Part shown: one piece after another, positions 1 to 13,500 of the stretch
Position numbering within the stretch: the first letter of the stretch is position 1
How the letters are laid out: each line of letters starts with the position of its first letter
From: Cladopsammia gracilis
Lineage: Eukaryota; Cnidaria; Anthozoa; Scleractinia; Dendrophylliidae
NCBI GenBank assembly: GCA_022457155.1
Contig: JAJGOT010000003.1
Span: forward strand, 2,345,001-2,409,000
Direction: 5' to 3'
Length of the DNA stretch: 64,000 nt
Position numbers and translations under genes: made by a program
The notes under the pieces: generated by a model
What the model was told of the DNA's origin: nothing
The model's database searches: none
Seen by the model: only the letters and a program-made list of their open reading frames with translations

Positions 1-228
1 GTTTAGATTATCCAAATCGTGATTCAGGTTTAACTGTATTGAATTCACATCAGCGTCCGCATAAGTGATGTGAGTGTCATCAGCATACACTCTAGGCTGG
101 CATGATGTTAGGCAGTTTGGCAAGTCGTTAATGTATATGAGAAATAAAAGGGGGCCTAGGATTGTTCCCTGCGGCACCCCACATTTAAGTGAACATATTT
201 CAGAAAGAGAACCATTAACGAGACATCG
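1..228 (-). mobile_element. LINE reverse transcriptase fragment
   Basis: On the minus strand this reads through the classic non-LTR reverse-transcriptase core: GVPQGTILGPLLFLIYINDL followed by RVYADDTHITYA with the catalytic YADD. The element continues off the left edge of the window. It is a fragment in the 3'-most intron of the dynein gene. The CR1/L2-like type is a guess from motif style. Confidence 0.85.
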
Positions 229-545
229 TTGTACAAGGTGGTTATAACTTTAAAATTAAAAAGGAAAAAACAACTATTGAGTCTGTGGATGAAACTCTAT
301 CGTGTGATCGTTGAATTGAAAGCTATTCTACAGTACTTCCCTATGGTGCTGTTTATTACGTTGGGCATAACGGTTCTTACTTTTGAGTCTGTGGATGAAA
401 TCCAAAAGTGTGACCATTCAAATGAAAGATATCGAGAGGTACTTATGGCGCTGTTTATTATGTTGCACGAGATGGTTCTTACTTTTGAGTCTGTGGATGC
501 AATCCTTAAGCGACCATTCAGATGAGAGCTGCTGAGCAATACTTC
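229..545 (+). repeat. 106-bp-family repeat, about 3 degenerate units
   Basis: Repeats of a unit with the core tttgagtctgtggatgaaat...gaccattcaaatgaaag. The same unit is tandem at 37380-38090 and 60215-60830 and occurs singly elsewhere. It carries no coding sense on either strand. Confidence 0.8.
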
Positions 546-607
546 TTCCAAAGATGCTGATTGTTTTTCATCATTTTGCAAAATAAAAGCAAAAGTTTTC
601 AAGTTAC

Positions 608-934
608 CTGCAGCTTAAGTCTGTGCGCTTCAATGGGGATCACTTTGAGGATAGGCAGCTCCTCGACAAGCACCTTTGGCTTGGGTCTTTGAAGACACCC
701 TGTGTCCAGGTCCCACGAGGCACCCTCCAGATATAGACCACTCACAAAGCAACCGGAATGCGCTCTCTCGGTCACCTCCTCTGCGGTCCTGTACTTTGTG
801 ACCGTAGTGTACAATGTGGAACGATCCAATGGCCAGCCGTTCTTACGGCACGTAGCTTGCACGAGGGCTGTCAAGTAAGACTCCGGGATGTGTAGCCCAG
901 ATAACCAGATTACTGCGGGTTCACCTTCGTTTAC
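608..934 (-). CDS. DNAH10: DNAH10 exon am (C-terminal domain, penultimate coding exon)
   Basis: 109 codons: [40 protein letters not shown], then [20 protein letters not shown] and [17 protein letters not shown]. It ends at a gtaac donor, so at least one more coding exon lies before position 1. Confidence 0.94.
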
Positions 935-1532
935 CTGCGGGAAAAGTGAATGAAAGTTCATAAGACACGTAAGAACAAAAGAGTTGGACGTGTTCAGTAA
1001 CCTTAACCAGTCTAAACTATCAAAACAGATATCATAAGTTCAAAGTTAGAAAATATTCTATTGATAACTTTTTTTGACATTATTTGTCTAATCTGTTTTC
1101 TGTTGTTGTCTTTTTGTCTCAAAACGCACACTATCACAGTTTAAAGGTTATGCACTGGATCACTAGCGAATGTTAACCACCAAAAGAACGAAGCTCTTAC
1201 CCAATGGTTGTATTGGTTCAAACGTTTCAGGAAGTGATCCATCCAGTTGCCGAGTGACTTGAGAGTTGCAGGAGCCAGCTTGCGCCAAATGTTAGGAATC
1301 TGACCATTAAACAGCGCACGCGCAACTTCATCCAGCTCACTGCTCATTCCCACTTCACCAGCGAGGGCCTGGGGAGATATAAAATCGCGATGTTATGATA
1401 TAAATGCTTAGGGGCTTGATATAAGCCAGCGAGCGTGTAACGCAAATTAAAGGAAATGATCACCAAATTTATCAAATTCTATAAACTACGAGTATAAGAA
1501 AAGCAAGGAAATCTGTAGAGAGATCCTCATCC

Positions 1533-1565
<33 letters not shown>

Positions 1566-4500
1566 GGTCGAGCGAACTAAGTTGGCCGATAAGCAAAGTG
1601 TAAGCATAAAACGCCAAGACTGCTACTAAGGCAGGAAACTGATTTCATGTTTAAAATAAACGGGAAATACTGCAAATCTTTCTTATGGGATGCTAGCCTA
1701 TTGCAGGTTATACCCAATATTTATCTGGTATGGAAAAGTACTGCGAGAGTAATGTGAATGGATTTTGACAACAACAACAACAAAAACCACTACAACTACA
1801 ACTCACACGAGAACACAACGGAAAAATGCTTGAAGTATAAACTTCGAGATAATTACCCTTTGGTTGATAAGTAAAGTGAAATCAACTTTCTGTTGAAAGT
1901 GCGCCTAGAGACAGCGAGAGCGCTTATACTGATCCAATGATCAACGAAAAATAACACGAAGAGAGGAGGAGGGTAGGAGTTTTAACCTAGAATTTATTAT
2001 AGCTTACCCTCTGAAGGTTAATAAGCGAAGTAGACATCTTCCTGATCAGAACATTAAACCGATCCAGCTCCTGTAGTAACACCACGTACGTCGGCGTGAT
2101 CTCCGTGATGCTCTTTCTCACTCTGTCCACATCAAACAAGGGAGGCAGCTTGCCCTGGATATCAGTCGCTATCTTCCCTATAAACTCCTCTCTGCTGACA
2201 CCTCCCGACTCTCCGCCCGTCTGCGGCTGTAGCTCAACCAAGTGGCTCCACATGTCCTTAGCTGAGTGCGTGTAGTAGCCGATTTCGGCGTTGGGATGTA
2301 GTCCAAACACGTCAGGGGTGTTGGAAAGGGTCAGGGCTTCGATGGCGTCCACGTACAAGTCTCGGTTACTCTCCGAAGCACCTGAAATTCAAGGCTACAG
2401 TAAGTTTCCAATTTGCCATTCCAGAAACTCCAGGGAGACTGAGCACCACCTTTCGGCACTAGGCTTTCTGGGATCGTTTGGGTAACCAGCGTTGGTTACG
2501 ATAGGTTGATGGTTTCCAAAGGCAACCATTAACCAATCATAGCTCATATTGGTTACCCAAACGATCCCTGAAATCTCAGCGCCAAAAACTAGTTCTCAGA
2601 CTCCCCAACGTTTCTGGAGGGACGAATAAGGAGGATTTCAGTTAATGAGTCTGGCGTTCCTTGATTAAAGGTTGACACACTCCGAGGTGTTTGGAATTTG
2701 AAAGGGTTTGTTTATCAGCTGAAATCCTCCTACAGCGCGGCACATCACCTATAAGTGGGCTACTGTCTTTGGCACTTCATAGATAACATATTTACTTTTC
2801 TGAGTTACCTCGGTTTGTGTAGATCTGTGTAATGTGGTTCTAACGTTTGAGTGTTGATGAAATCCTATAATGTGACCACTTAGATGAGTCTGTGGTGGAT
2901 CCAGGATTTATTGTGAAAGTGGAGGAAGTAAATCGACGAAAGTTCCTAAGGAACTGATAAACTAAGATATAACCTGTATTTTCAAACTCTTACAACAAGA
3001 TGGGGGGAGGGTTAATCAGATCCGCCCCTAAATGGTGGAAGACCATGTTTCAGTTATCCGCAATTACTGTCAGTTGAGTCAGTGAGGAACTAAAATGAAC
3101 ACGCACCTTTTTCAGGCTTGGGAATAAAATAGTCCACCTCTTCGTTCTTGTAGAAGTGGAATGGCTGGAAAGTGTCAAAGATAAAGTCTCCCATGTACTC
3201 GTCCATGTACGTCTTTACCACACGGCGATCAAAATCATCAATCACACGACCACCGTACATCACCTGTCAAACAGAACAAAGAAGCGAGGAATCAAAATAC
3301 TAATGCAATAATGAATAAAATCCAACACGGAATGAAGTTTGAAACTGCACAAAAATGGTGAACGGGACGTATCGAAGAGGGATCGAGCGGTTAGGAAGTC
3401 GGACCTGAGATCTAGAGGTCTCGGGTTCAAGTCCCGCTCTGATCAGTAGTTGGTGTTGTTTCACGGTAGACTCGAGTTCAATTCCTCGGCCATGCTTGTA
3501 AGAAGCCAATACACCAATATCACGCTAGCATGGCATGTAAATATATTTAATTTAATGGGGGAAAGAGTCCAGTATCGAAATCAGCACATCAATATTAGTA
3601 AAACTGTAAAGTTTCGTAAAGATTGCTCGTGTACTGATGGAGATATGAGCTTTTGAAACTTAGTACTCTGGCCTAATTTTTACAAAGAAATGTATGGGAA
3701 AAACATGCAAACGAGGCTGGACGGGTATTCTATGCCCGTCCACTATACATTTCTTTGTAAAAATGCTCAGTTTCAAAATTTCATATCTTCGTCAGTTTTC
3801 TAGCAATCTTTACAAAACTTTGTAGTTTTACTAATATCGATATGCTGAATTTGATGCTGGACTCTTTTTCCCAATAAACCAAATATATTTTTGTGCCATG
3901 CTAGCGTGATATTGGTCTATTGAACTGTATTCTGTCTTTTGAGATTCCTAACCGTGTAAAGTTTGGTTCAAATGTTTGAATGCTCGGCACCAGTACAATC
4001 TCTTGCAACAGAGCGGTTATCAATTGAATAACGACAGTCAATTTCACAATTGCTTTGATTTTGCATTGCTAAGCTTTGTGATTGGCTAACAAATCTAACG
4101 CCACTTTATCAACCAATCAGAAGTTAAACCAAAACCAATTGTGACTTAGTCATACGCGTTTTCCCGCGCTTAACGCTGGCTAGTTGTGTTTGCTACGAGT
4201 TCTAATTGGTTCACTGGATTGTCTTTAGCTATTGTGATTGGTCAGAGTAATTACTTTGATTTTGGCTTAACGACACTGAAGTGAAAACTGCATTGATAAG
4301 CTACTGAGGGTAAAAAGAAAAGGACATTTATAGTTATTTGTAATAATTTTAGGCTGAAGAGAACAACTTCGCAAAACTTGTGCGTTATGTTCGACATGGT
4401 GAGAAGGTTATTCACACAAACTCCCCGACAACCAGACCAGTCCAAATTCGAGCAAATCAGACACGACATTAGCCTCGATGTACTCTCCCACGCAGCCGTT

Positions 4501-7500
4501 AGTTGGTTGTCACGCAATGCTTCAGTCTCCAACGTAGCCGTTATTAGGTTTGTCATGCAATGCTTCAGTCTCCAACGTAGTCCAACGTGGTCACGCAATG
4601 CTTCAAAGTCCCGTAGTCAACACAGACATTAGTTGACTACAAGCCCTGCTATTTTTTAACTAAAAACTCGTTGTCTTTGACTCGCTCACCTCGCCTATAA
4701 GGTACTTCAAGCTTGCCCAAGGGATTCTCTTGTCCGGACTCTCCAGTGATTTAGTCAGGTAGGTGTTGAGTAGCGTCATGCAAACTCTGAAGTCAGACTC
4801 ATTAAAGTCGTAAGCGATGTTCCAGCCAATCTTGCCGTACTTTCTTCTTTCTTGTACCACAGCATGGAAAAACGCTAGCACAAACCTGTTAGATAAACAA
4901 ACAGAAATTTAAATACCGCATCAGTGTTTTGCTAATGGTGATGGCTTGTTAAAGAAAAGCTTATTGTGAATCACAAGGGACTCTTACAATCGAACAATCA
5001 AAGGGATCAATAACTAACAGAAGCAGTCGAAACGTCACGAGCTGCATCAGCTTACATCCCAAGTGAAGTGACCATATCGTGACACAAATGATAATACACT
5101 TAATTATTGTGTCACGAACTTATTCAAAAATTGTTTCAGATTTACACTTTAACAAATTTTATGCTTAAACATTCGATTTTCCGGTTCTCTTTTTAGATAA
5201 ACCTATCTTGTTTTCCCCCAGAGGGAAAAGGATATGATGATGATGATGATGATCTTGTTTAACAGTCTGAATGACACATGCAAATCATCATCATCATCAT
5301 CATCATCATCACCATATCAACATTACCACCACCATCATCTTTATTGGGTACGGTATCACATTCATTAATTAAAAATGGATTCTGACTACACTAACACGAG
5401 AGATTCAATGTGAAAGTTTATTTAGGATGCGTCAGTCAGTCATCTGATGCAAAATGGATCTAAAAAAACAGAAAAACGAGCGGAGAGGACGACCAACTGA
5501 CCTAGAATGATCCAAATCTCCCGCCAAAAGCCCTAAATACCTCTAGAATACCCCACAACCACCCGCGAACCTCGAAATCGTGCCGTCAGAATATTAATTT
5601 CTGACTAATTCATTCACGCCATTCAAACGTTAGAAATTACATTTTTCAAGTAAGCTGTAAACATGCATCCACTATGACAATGATAATAGCAAAATCCTTG
5701 TACAATGTATAATATATATAGATAGGCTGAGCCTAACAGCGTCGCTCTCTGAACAGAAAGCCGATGATAAGCTTAGCTTTAACTAAGGTGAAAGGTCGGA
5801 AGCACAAGAATTAAGATTGACGACCGGTCTATTTTTCAATTTTAGCAATTTTTAAAAACAGTATCAGCGACCGTCTGCACAGTATATTTAGACCGTACAA
5901 AAGTTCACAAAACAACTTTTTCTCGGTCTAGAATAACTAGTTTGACTAATTTCCGAATAAAATACACCTGTTGCGTATCAAAAATTGCCCGACAAACTGA
6001 TTTGGAAATCAAAATTGCAAAAAATACACAAACATATTTGCATATTAAAAGGCGACGCAAGTGAAGTTAGAACTATAATTTGTTTACATAAAATCGCTTT
6101 TCAACCTATGTAATGAATGAACAAACACATAAAAATGGACAACACAACCTTCTTTCGAAAAATTTTATTCAAATCTACATAGGTTTATGTTAAAAGCAAA
6201 ACGCGAACCATTTATAGCGCATCGAGGCCGAGCTGTCTTCGATGAAAGAAATCAAAACGACTGAATTTGAGCACGTTTTATAAACAATTCTCCAAAACTA
6301 GCGAGAACACAAAGAAAAAGTCAATCACAGATTAATATCAACATAAATTCCCATCGAAAAATGTATTTTGTTTTACATTTAAGTCCTTCGACTCACGAAT
6401 GCTTAAATCTCTGCTTCTTCAGTTCTGAAACCCAAAGTGAGAAACATCTACTCGCATTGCATTGATAAAAACGTATGAAGTTCCTCCCTGAAACTTCTTC
6501 TTTTCCTTCTATTGCGGCTTCTGAGTATCCCTTAATTAATATCCCTGTCTTGAGTAGGAAACCGGGAAAAAATGCAGGAAAATAACGACTTTAATTCAAA
6601 CGGTTTTCTCCGCTTAGTAAACAAAGCAAAACATCAACGAAAGTGTTTACCGAGCTGGAGCGGAGTCGTAGCTGTTCAAACGATGTCTGTGATTGGCGAA
6701 CGATACAACTGATATATCACTTGAACAATGCCCCTATCCCTAATCCCTATCCCAGCGGGACAAATCTATTGTTTTCTTAGCGAATCACAGACATCGTTTG
6801 GACAAGTGCAGGACTACCCCCGAGCTGACGTGACATTCGGCCGTATAGCCGCGCGAAAAACAAAGCCTCGCTTTGGTTTCAAAATTGCTAAGATCCCGGA
6901 TGTTGCGCGACGTCATACGCGCTAGCCTGTGAACAGGCCTCCTTGTGCGGGTATGACGAAAGTAGATAGCGGCGAAAAGAAAACTCGCGAGGAAAAGTCG
7001 GCGAGCGAAGCAAGCCGCGGGAAAACTGGGGAGAGGGGAAGAGGCGGGGAGGCCTGTAGACAAACCATTGATGCCGCCGTTCCAGATCACCAACTGTGCA
7101 CTACAGTGCAAACGTTGATTGGTCAGATCACCGACTGTTGACACATTCTGTTGACAAGTTTGCGGTCATTTTGATATCCGCGCGCCGACATGCGATCAAA
7201 ATTTGCATATCGCATCGCAAAATAGAAACATTGAAAAAGCATTGGGCGATTCTCTGAGGGATTTCCCTCATATTAAAGGTTTAAAAGAAGAGCAGAAACG
7301 CTGCTTGAAGTCTTTAGCGGAGAAACATGATGTATTTGGCATTCTTCCGACTGGATTTGGAAAAAGTTTTTAAAATCTTTGAAATTCTCCGTCGTGTCCT
7401 GAAAGAGCTGTGGAAGTTGGAAAGAACGACCGTTATTGTTGTAACGCCACTATAGCTAGTTTCCATTATGAAGGATCAAGTCGAGGAGATGACACGTTTG

Positions 7501-10500
7501 GGACTCAAAGCATTTGCTGTTGGTTTAGGGGAAGAAGAAGCTGAGTAAGAACTACGTGCATGGTTATAAATGGGGTAGACAGACCTACACGTCTCCTGTT
7601 GTGTGACCATTGTATCGTTTTAAACCTTCAAGCATGTCTTTAAGCGACTCTATAAAAATAGACAGGCTAAAAACTAGTATCACTCATCGCTGAAAAGTAT
7701 TTAAAAAGCATAAAGCTTTCCTTAAGAGAGAAATGCGCGTTCAGATCACAGTTATGAATTTGTTCTCTTCGATGATATTGATCTTTTGATCTCGGCGGAA
7801 TATCTCTCAAATTGAAAGGAAGATTTAATGCTGTTTGAGCCGTTAGAATTATATTTCTTTATGCCGGTGTTTGGTGCTAGCTCTAATTGGCATACATTGC
7901 GGTTTCTCTGGCTCTCTTTTGTTGCAAGATAAATACTAATCGGCTAAAGTTTGTTATCGCTTTGAAGGTGTGAGGATCGTTAAATTTCTCATGCAGTGAT
8001 TATTCGTTCCCCGACTGGTCATTTTCACGTGCGCGACTATTTACATTCCAATGCAACCAATCACTGATAATGATCTTGTTGACAGATAATCGACAGGCTA
8101 ATTACAAAGGGGCGGAATGGCAGCCTCAATAATTTGTCGACAGGCTCTCCCCCTCTCTTTTCCTTTTACCCATCCCCTCCCCGTGCGCTGTTTTTTTTTT
8201 AAGCCCTATATCCCACCAGAGAGCCTGTTCACAGGCTACATACGCGCACGCGAGCTAGTCCTGCTCAACACTCGGACGCTTGGACGCCCGGACACACATG
8301 TTACGGACGCGCGCCCGCGAAACATTCCGCTAGCCATGACCATGAAAAATGACGGGCATAGGTTCTATGAGTATGGGGATCCGCAGCGGGCCTTCGGCCC
8401 GCGAGAGCTCCGCTATTATGTAAAGAGGTGGATCGTTCGGATTGGGATGGTTATTGTATTGTATGGTGCATTCCTTTCAGAATACTTGAATATAGGCCTA
8501 TAGCACGTGGTCGTCCAGAGGAGACAATGGATTGGTCTTTAACAGGTAGTAGAAAACATGTTACGTACACTAGTGGTGAGAAGGACTGGTGAGGACAATC
8601 TGCAAGCACCTGATTGGTTATCTTGTGGTATGTACTGCGCAGGTTCAGCTTTAAACCGTTTGGCGGCTCAGTAACAACCTAGAAAGGAACGTACAATAGT
8701 CATAAGGAATCATGCACTTGCTCTTTCCACAATATGAACTTCCTTAAAGAAACTGTTTCTTTTGACCAACGACCTCTGAATTCTGCGGTAGTTCTTTTGT
8801 TTACTGTACACCTCCACCGCGGTCAAACGTCCGAGGCATTTTTCGTTTTATTAAGTGGGATTTTATTTAATATTAAATGGAAATATGGGCAAGGATGTAT
8901 AAAAAAACAGTTGACGTTACTATCTTTTAATTTTTCTTAAAATTATGAGCTTTTTTCCGTTGAAAACTGACCAAAACTGTTTGCGCCTGATCAAAATTGT
9001 GTTGGCAAATGGCGCCGACAATTCTACAGTTCACAGTTTTTAAATGCTTTGAACTTTTTTCGTAAACTTTCAAAACGTTTGGTAAATTGACAGTGTATTG
9101 GCAATATATTAAACTTTAAACAGTGAAAATGACAACCTTAACTTTTGCAAATTTCTCTCGTTTGACCGCGGTTAACTGTACACCATACCTTAAGTGACCT
9201 CTGCAGAATTCCAATAGGAAACTCAGGAGTGGGGTCCGTGGTGAGCCAGAGACGAAAATCAGGGTGTGGTTTACTAATTCGCTCCAGGACCTTCTCCAGT
9301 TCTCTCAGCCACTTCACCAGCAAGTGACAGTTTTGAAGCATCAGCCACTGACCTCTAGCTATCGCCGTCTCAAGGAGTTGCAATGCCAACTGTGAAACGA
9401 ATAACACGAGTAAGATAAGGCTAGAGCTTAAATGATTCGGTTCCGGCAATAGATACACTGTGACGTGAATACTACGCATTTTGCCCTTTAACTCCTGGAG
9501 TCAGTACTCCCCACGTCGTGTGGTGCACTTAAAGATGTTGGGTTTAGACGGCATAAAATCGACTTTGATTCGTCCCTTGTCGTCTTCTCTAATGGAGACA
9601 CCGTCAAGCAGCAAATAGGAAACATGCGAGCATAATGTGCAATCTCTGATCACGCGGAAAACGAATTGTTTGGACAATTATTGTTCTAGGCAAATCTTCG
9701 CAACAGAGTACTGTTCTACGTCTGCAAAGAGTTTGTTAAAGTGCACATGAACCGAAATTTCTTTTTATGTAGTTATGAAATGCACGATTCCAAAATTTGA
9801 GACGTTTAGGGTAAAAATTAGTGATGTTACAAGCGTTCGAAGTTATGCTATTTTGCTATTTTGGAATCGAGTTGTCACGTTATGTTGGTTGCAAAAGTTT
9901 GTTTACGTTCAGTGACTCTCCGTGGGTTCTTGCCGCTCCGAAAGATGTCTAGGGATTCGGTTGCGTCCGTAGCGAGACTCCTCGAAATGCGTGCGACAGA
10001 GCCGCCATACTGGATATTGAACTGATCGTGCAACCAACATTACGTCACATCACGTGACATTTTGGCCGCTTGTAACATTGCCAATTTTTACTCTAAACGT
10101 CTCAAATTTTGGAAATGTGCATTTTAAAGGCTAAATTTTATAACTACATAAAAAGAAATTTCGGTTCATATTCACTTTAAGTTGCCCTGTGTTATCTGAA
10201 GATTTCGGAAGATTGTATAATAAGATTACCCGAAGATTGCCCGAATTTTATTCGAACGTTTCCGATCATTTGCCGAAGATTTTCAAGTAAGATGCGGAGA
10301 CAGTTTACAGTGGACTGAAACACAAATTTTCCCAAGGGAAGAAAACCTTGTAATTCACTGAAGTTTATCACTCAGACACTGATATCATTACCTTCTCCTG
10401 TCCCTGCCCCATGGCAAGAAACTTGAGCTTGTTGCCACCAAACCCTGACCTCTCAGCCAGCTTCATGAGATCACTAGCAGGATCCGAGCCAGGACTGAGG

Positions 10501-13500
10501 ATGAAGATAATCGGCGAGAAGGGGTTCGACTGCTCGAATATCGCCTCAAAGCTGATCACGGGCGGGGTCACATACTTCTCGCTCATCCGTCCAGTCACGA
10601 AGTTTGTGATGGCAAGGTAAACTCTGTCCACACGGAAACAGCGGAGGAGCAAAAGACGTTGGAAGTCTGTCAGGCTCTCTTCGTATTTGCCGGGGAAAGG
10701 AGCGGATTCGGGAGTGTCGTGGTCGTTCCACTAAAAAGAAATGAGTTTTTATGAAAATTTACAAACGAGTTCACTTAAGTAGGACCCGGATTTTTCAAAC
10801 AAAATTCGCCAGCTATGATTCACACGCATTGATTCAACTATAATCACAAAAAGTTAAAGGCGATCCCCCAACAAAATGAATAAAGAATACTGAATATAAA
10901 CATCCTTAAAGAAGAACTGCAAATTTTCTTCGTTGTTTCCGATTCCTGATGGAAAAACCCGGGTATACGCAGAAACTGAAATCGCTTGTAAAGGTGCTAT
11001 AATGCTGGTCAAATGCCTTTGTATTGTCAGTTGGTGGTCTTAAGTCTGGCCTAATAAATCAGTTACGGGTGATGGTATTGTCTATGAAGCTTCAAAACAG
11101 ATAAGATAAGAACTTTATCTTATCAGTCTTTGCATAAACGGATCGAAACCAACATACAAGAAGTGTCTAATCACTCTTTCCACTATTTTCTTCCCTGTGA
11201 TGATGACTTCCTCTGGGGTTGTCGAAACCCTTTATTCCCTGATACAAATTCTCTTTTATTGCCCTCGTAGATTTCTTATAGCGGTAGTAAGGATTTATCC
11301 TGCGTGATCATATCCTTGATTGACTAAGCATTACAGGAGAAATTCGATGCTGATCACTACTAGAAAGACTGACTTTGATAAAGATTATACTGTAACGATG
11401 TGTTTGGCCAGACGAACCAAACAGAACTCGAAGACTAGCTAGAGGAAAAGACCAAGAGGAACCAAACAACTCGAAGGCTAACTTCTTAAGGTGGCTCCAT
11501 ATTGTTCAGCCATCTGGTCTTTTGCATTCCATTACAGCTAGCCCGATGGTGTGGCTAAAAATCTTTTACTTGAAACCAGTAAGTCTTTTATCAGTCAACA
11601 AAGTGGTATCCAAATGACGTCATTATTCGTTGCCATGGCAACGCAAAAAAGGTGAAAATACGCTATTTTGGACCATTTGAGGCTAATAACTAATAAACTA
11701 CACTGTGAAAGTTTTTGTTTTCGATATATTTTTGTTTAATTGGCAAGAGAAACATTTTAACAATTTTTAAAAAAATTCTGTGCATAGAGTTCAGAGTTAC
11801 CTTAAATTTATGTAAAAATGACATATTTCTTAATCCTATGTACAGATTTTTTAAAAAATTGGCACAAATGTTTATGTTTATACAACGAAAATATATTTTG
11901 AAGTTATTAGCCTCAAAAGGTCGAAAATGGGATCGTTTTGGCCTCTTTTGACGTTGCCATGGTAACAAATTTTGATGTCGTAGCCACCTAAATTTGTTGA
12001 TCGGTTAAGTGTTTACAAACCTGTACTAAACGTTTTCTCTTAACTTTACTGGTGTAGCGGTGATTGAATATCATAGTTGTATCATGATGGGAATGTTTAA
12101 ACTATTAGGAGCCACCTTAATCTAAATCACACGAACACGCTTACATCCGGGCTATTTCAAAACAGGTGAAAAACACTTCATTTAACAAACATGAAGTATC
12201 GTCACACATACCTCTTTCCAGGCTTGGCCATTTCTTTCGATGTCATCCGACAGTGAACTGAAAGCTTCAGGAGTGACCGTCACCAGCCTCTGTATATCCT
12301 CCCAGCCCTGGTCCGGAAACCACGGGAAGGGTTTGGTGCGGGAACTCTTCTCCAGAGAGATGTTCCCCTTCAGGAAGAAATCCAGCTCTTCTGGGTTCAA
12401 CTTACCGTCCGCCTCTAAGATTTTGATGGTCATTTGGAAAGAAAACAGCAGCTTGTGGCGCTCAAACAGACCTAGAAAATACACAATAAAGGTAAAACAC
12501 AGCCATAAGCCATTTCATTACTAGGATCAAACCTTCTTATTACTGACCTCGCCAGCTACAAATGTCTTAGCTTTATTTTCGTATCTTGAACGTTTCTTAA
12601 GTAGAAGAGATAAGTCGAAACAAACCTAGGCTCATACAACGTGACTCTAACGGCATTCGACGGAAGAGAATATGCAAGCCTAATTTTGTGTTGGGTGTCC
12701 TGTGCTTTACAAGCAAAATAAATCTAATTGTGCTATGCTTTCCTACCTATTAATAAAGAAGCGCTGTTTGTTTTTCCACATTTTCAAGATAGGTCAGTTT
12801 TTCCCTTTATTTTTCATCGAATTCTAGAATATAATGAGCAGCTTGCGGCACACAAACGGACCAAGAAATAGGTCTGCGAGGCGTACATATTAATAGCGCT
12901 TGTCCAGATAAGCATTCGAGAATAAAGCTGTTTAATAGAACTTTTCTGTGTTGTTTGAACTACGAAAATAAAACATTTTCAAGTCTTGAAAAGGATTTGT
13001 CTCAACACTGCCAGTGCGATGCCCTACCAACTGTACTGCGAAGCCTCATATTTTGGGAGCAAGTCAACTGTGAGTTTTTAAACACCAGAGATAAAGAAAT
13101 AAATGTGATTATGAATATTATGAATTTAATGAACTGCGGCAACTTACCAGTACAAGCGTAGTTGTAGACGTTCATGGTAAGAGTATCCATGATATTTTTC
13201 AGTCGCTTTGGTAAGATGGAGTCAGGCAAGCTCTTCCTCAGAGACAAATCAAACTGCTGTAGGTAAGACGCCAGGGAGTACTGGTACATAGAGTTCACAG
13301 CGGACATCTCCGATAACACGAAGAACAGAACCGCTCCAAGCTTAGCCGCTGGCCTATAACCATCGCGAAGCTTGTCGATGTCAACTGCTGTTTTAGCGCC
13401 AAGTTTTAGCTTTTCAGCAACCTGATGAAATAGCAATGTTATGTAGTCAGGATTGGAAGTAAAAGTCAGAGATTTTGTGGGTACGGTGAACAGTTCAAAT

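Larger units (their letters stand above)
5734..8412 (+). mobile_element. DNA element E, copy E1 (interrupted)
   Basis: The block from taacagcgtcgctctctgaacag to gcgggccttcggcccgcgag is repeated in opposite orientation at 19845-21385 (E2) and 31525-32260 (E3). Without its insertion it is about 1.36 kb. It has no coding capacity that I can see, so it is probably a non-autonomous DNA transposon. The boundaries are estimated from where similarity between copies stops. Its ends share a weak gcg(a/g)agctctc inverted similarity. It is interrupted at 6923-8238 by a second element. Confidence 0.75.

Noticed and set aside
3372..3445. Functional tRNA gene
   Set aside because: Only the anticodon-like and T arms fold. 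No full acceptor stem or convincing A box.
6923..8238. Helitron
   Set aside because: Helitrons carry a Pif1-like helicase, lack TIRs and leave no target duplication. Here the helicase is RecQ-like with TIRs and a 9-bp duplication.
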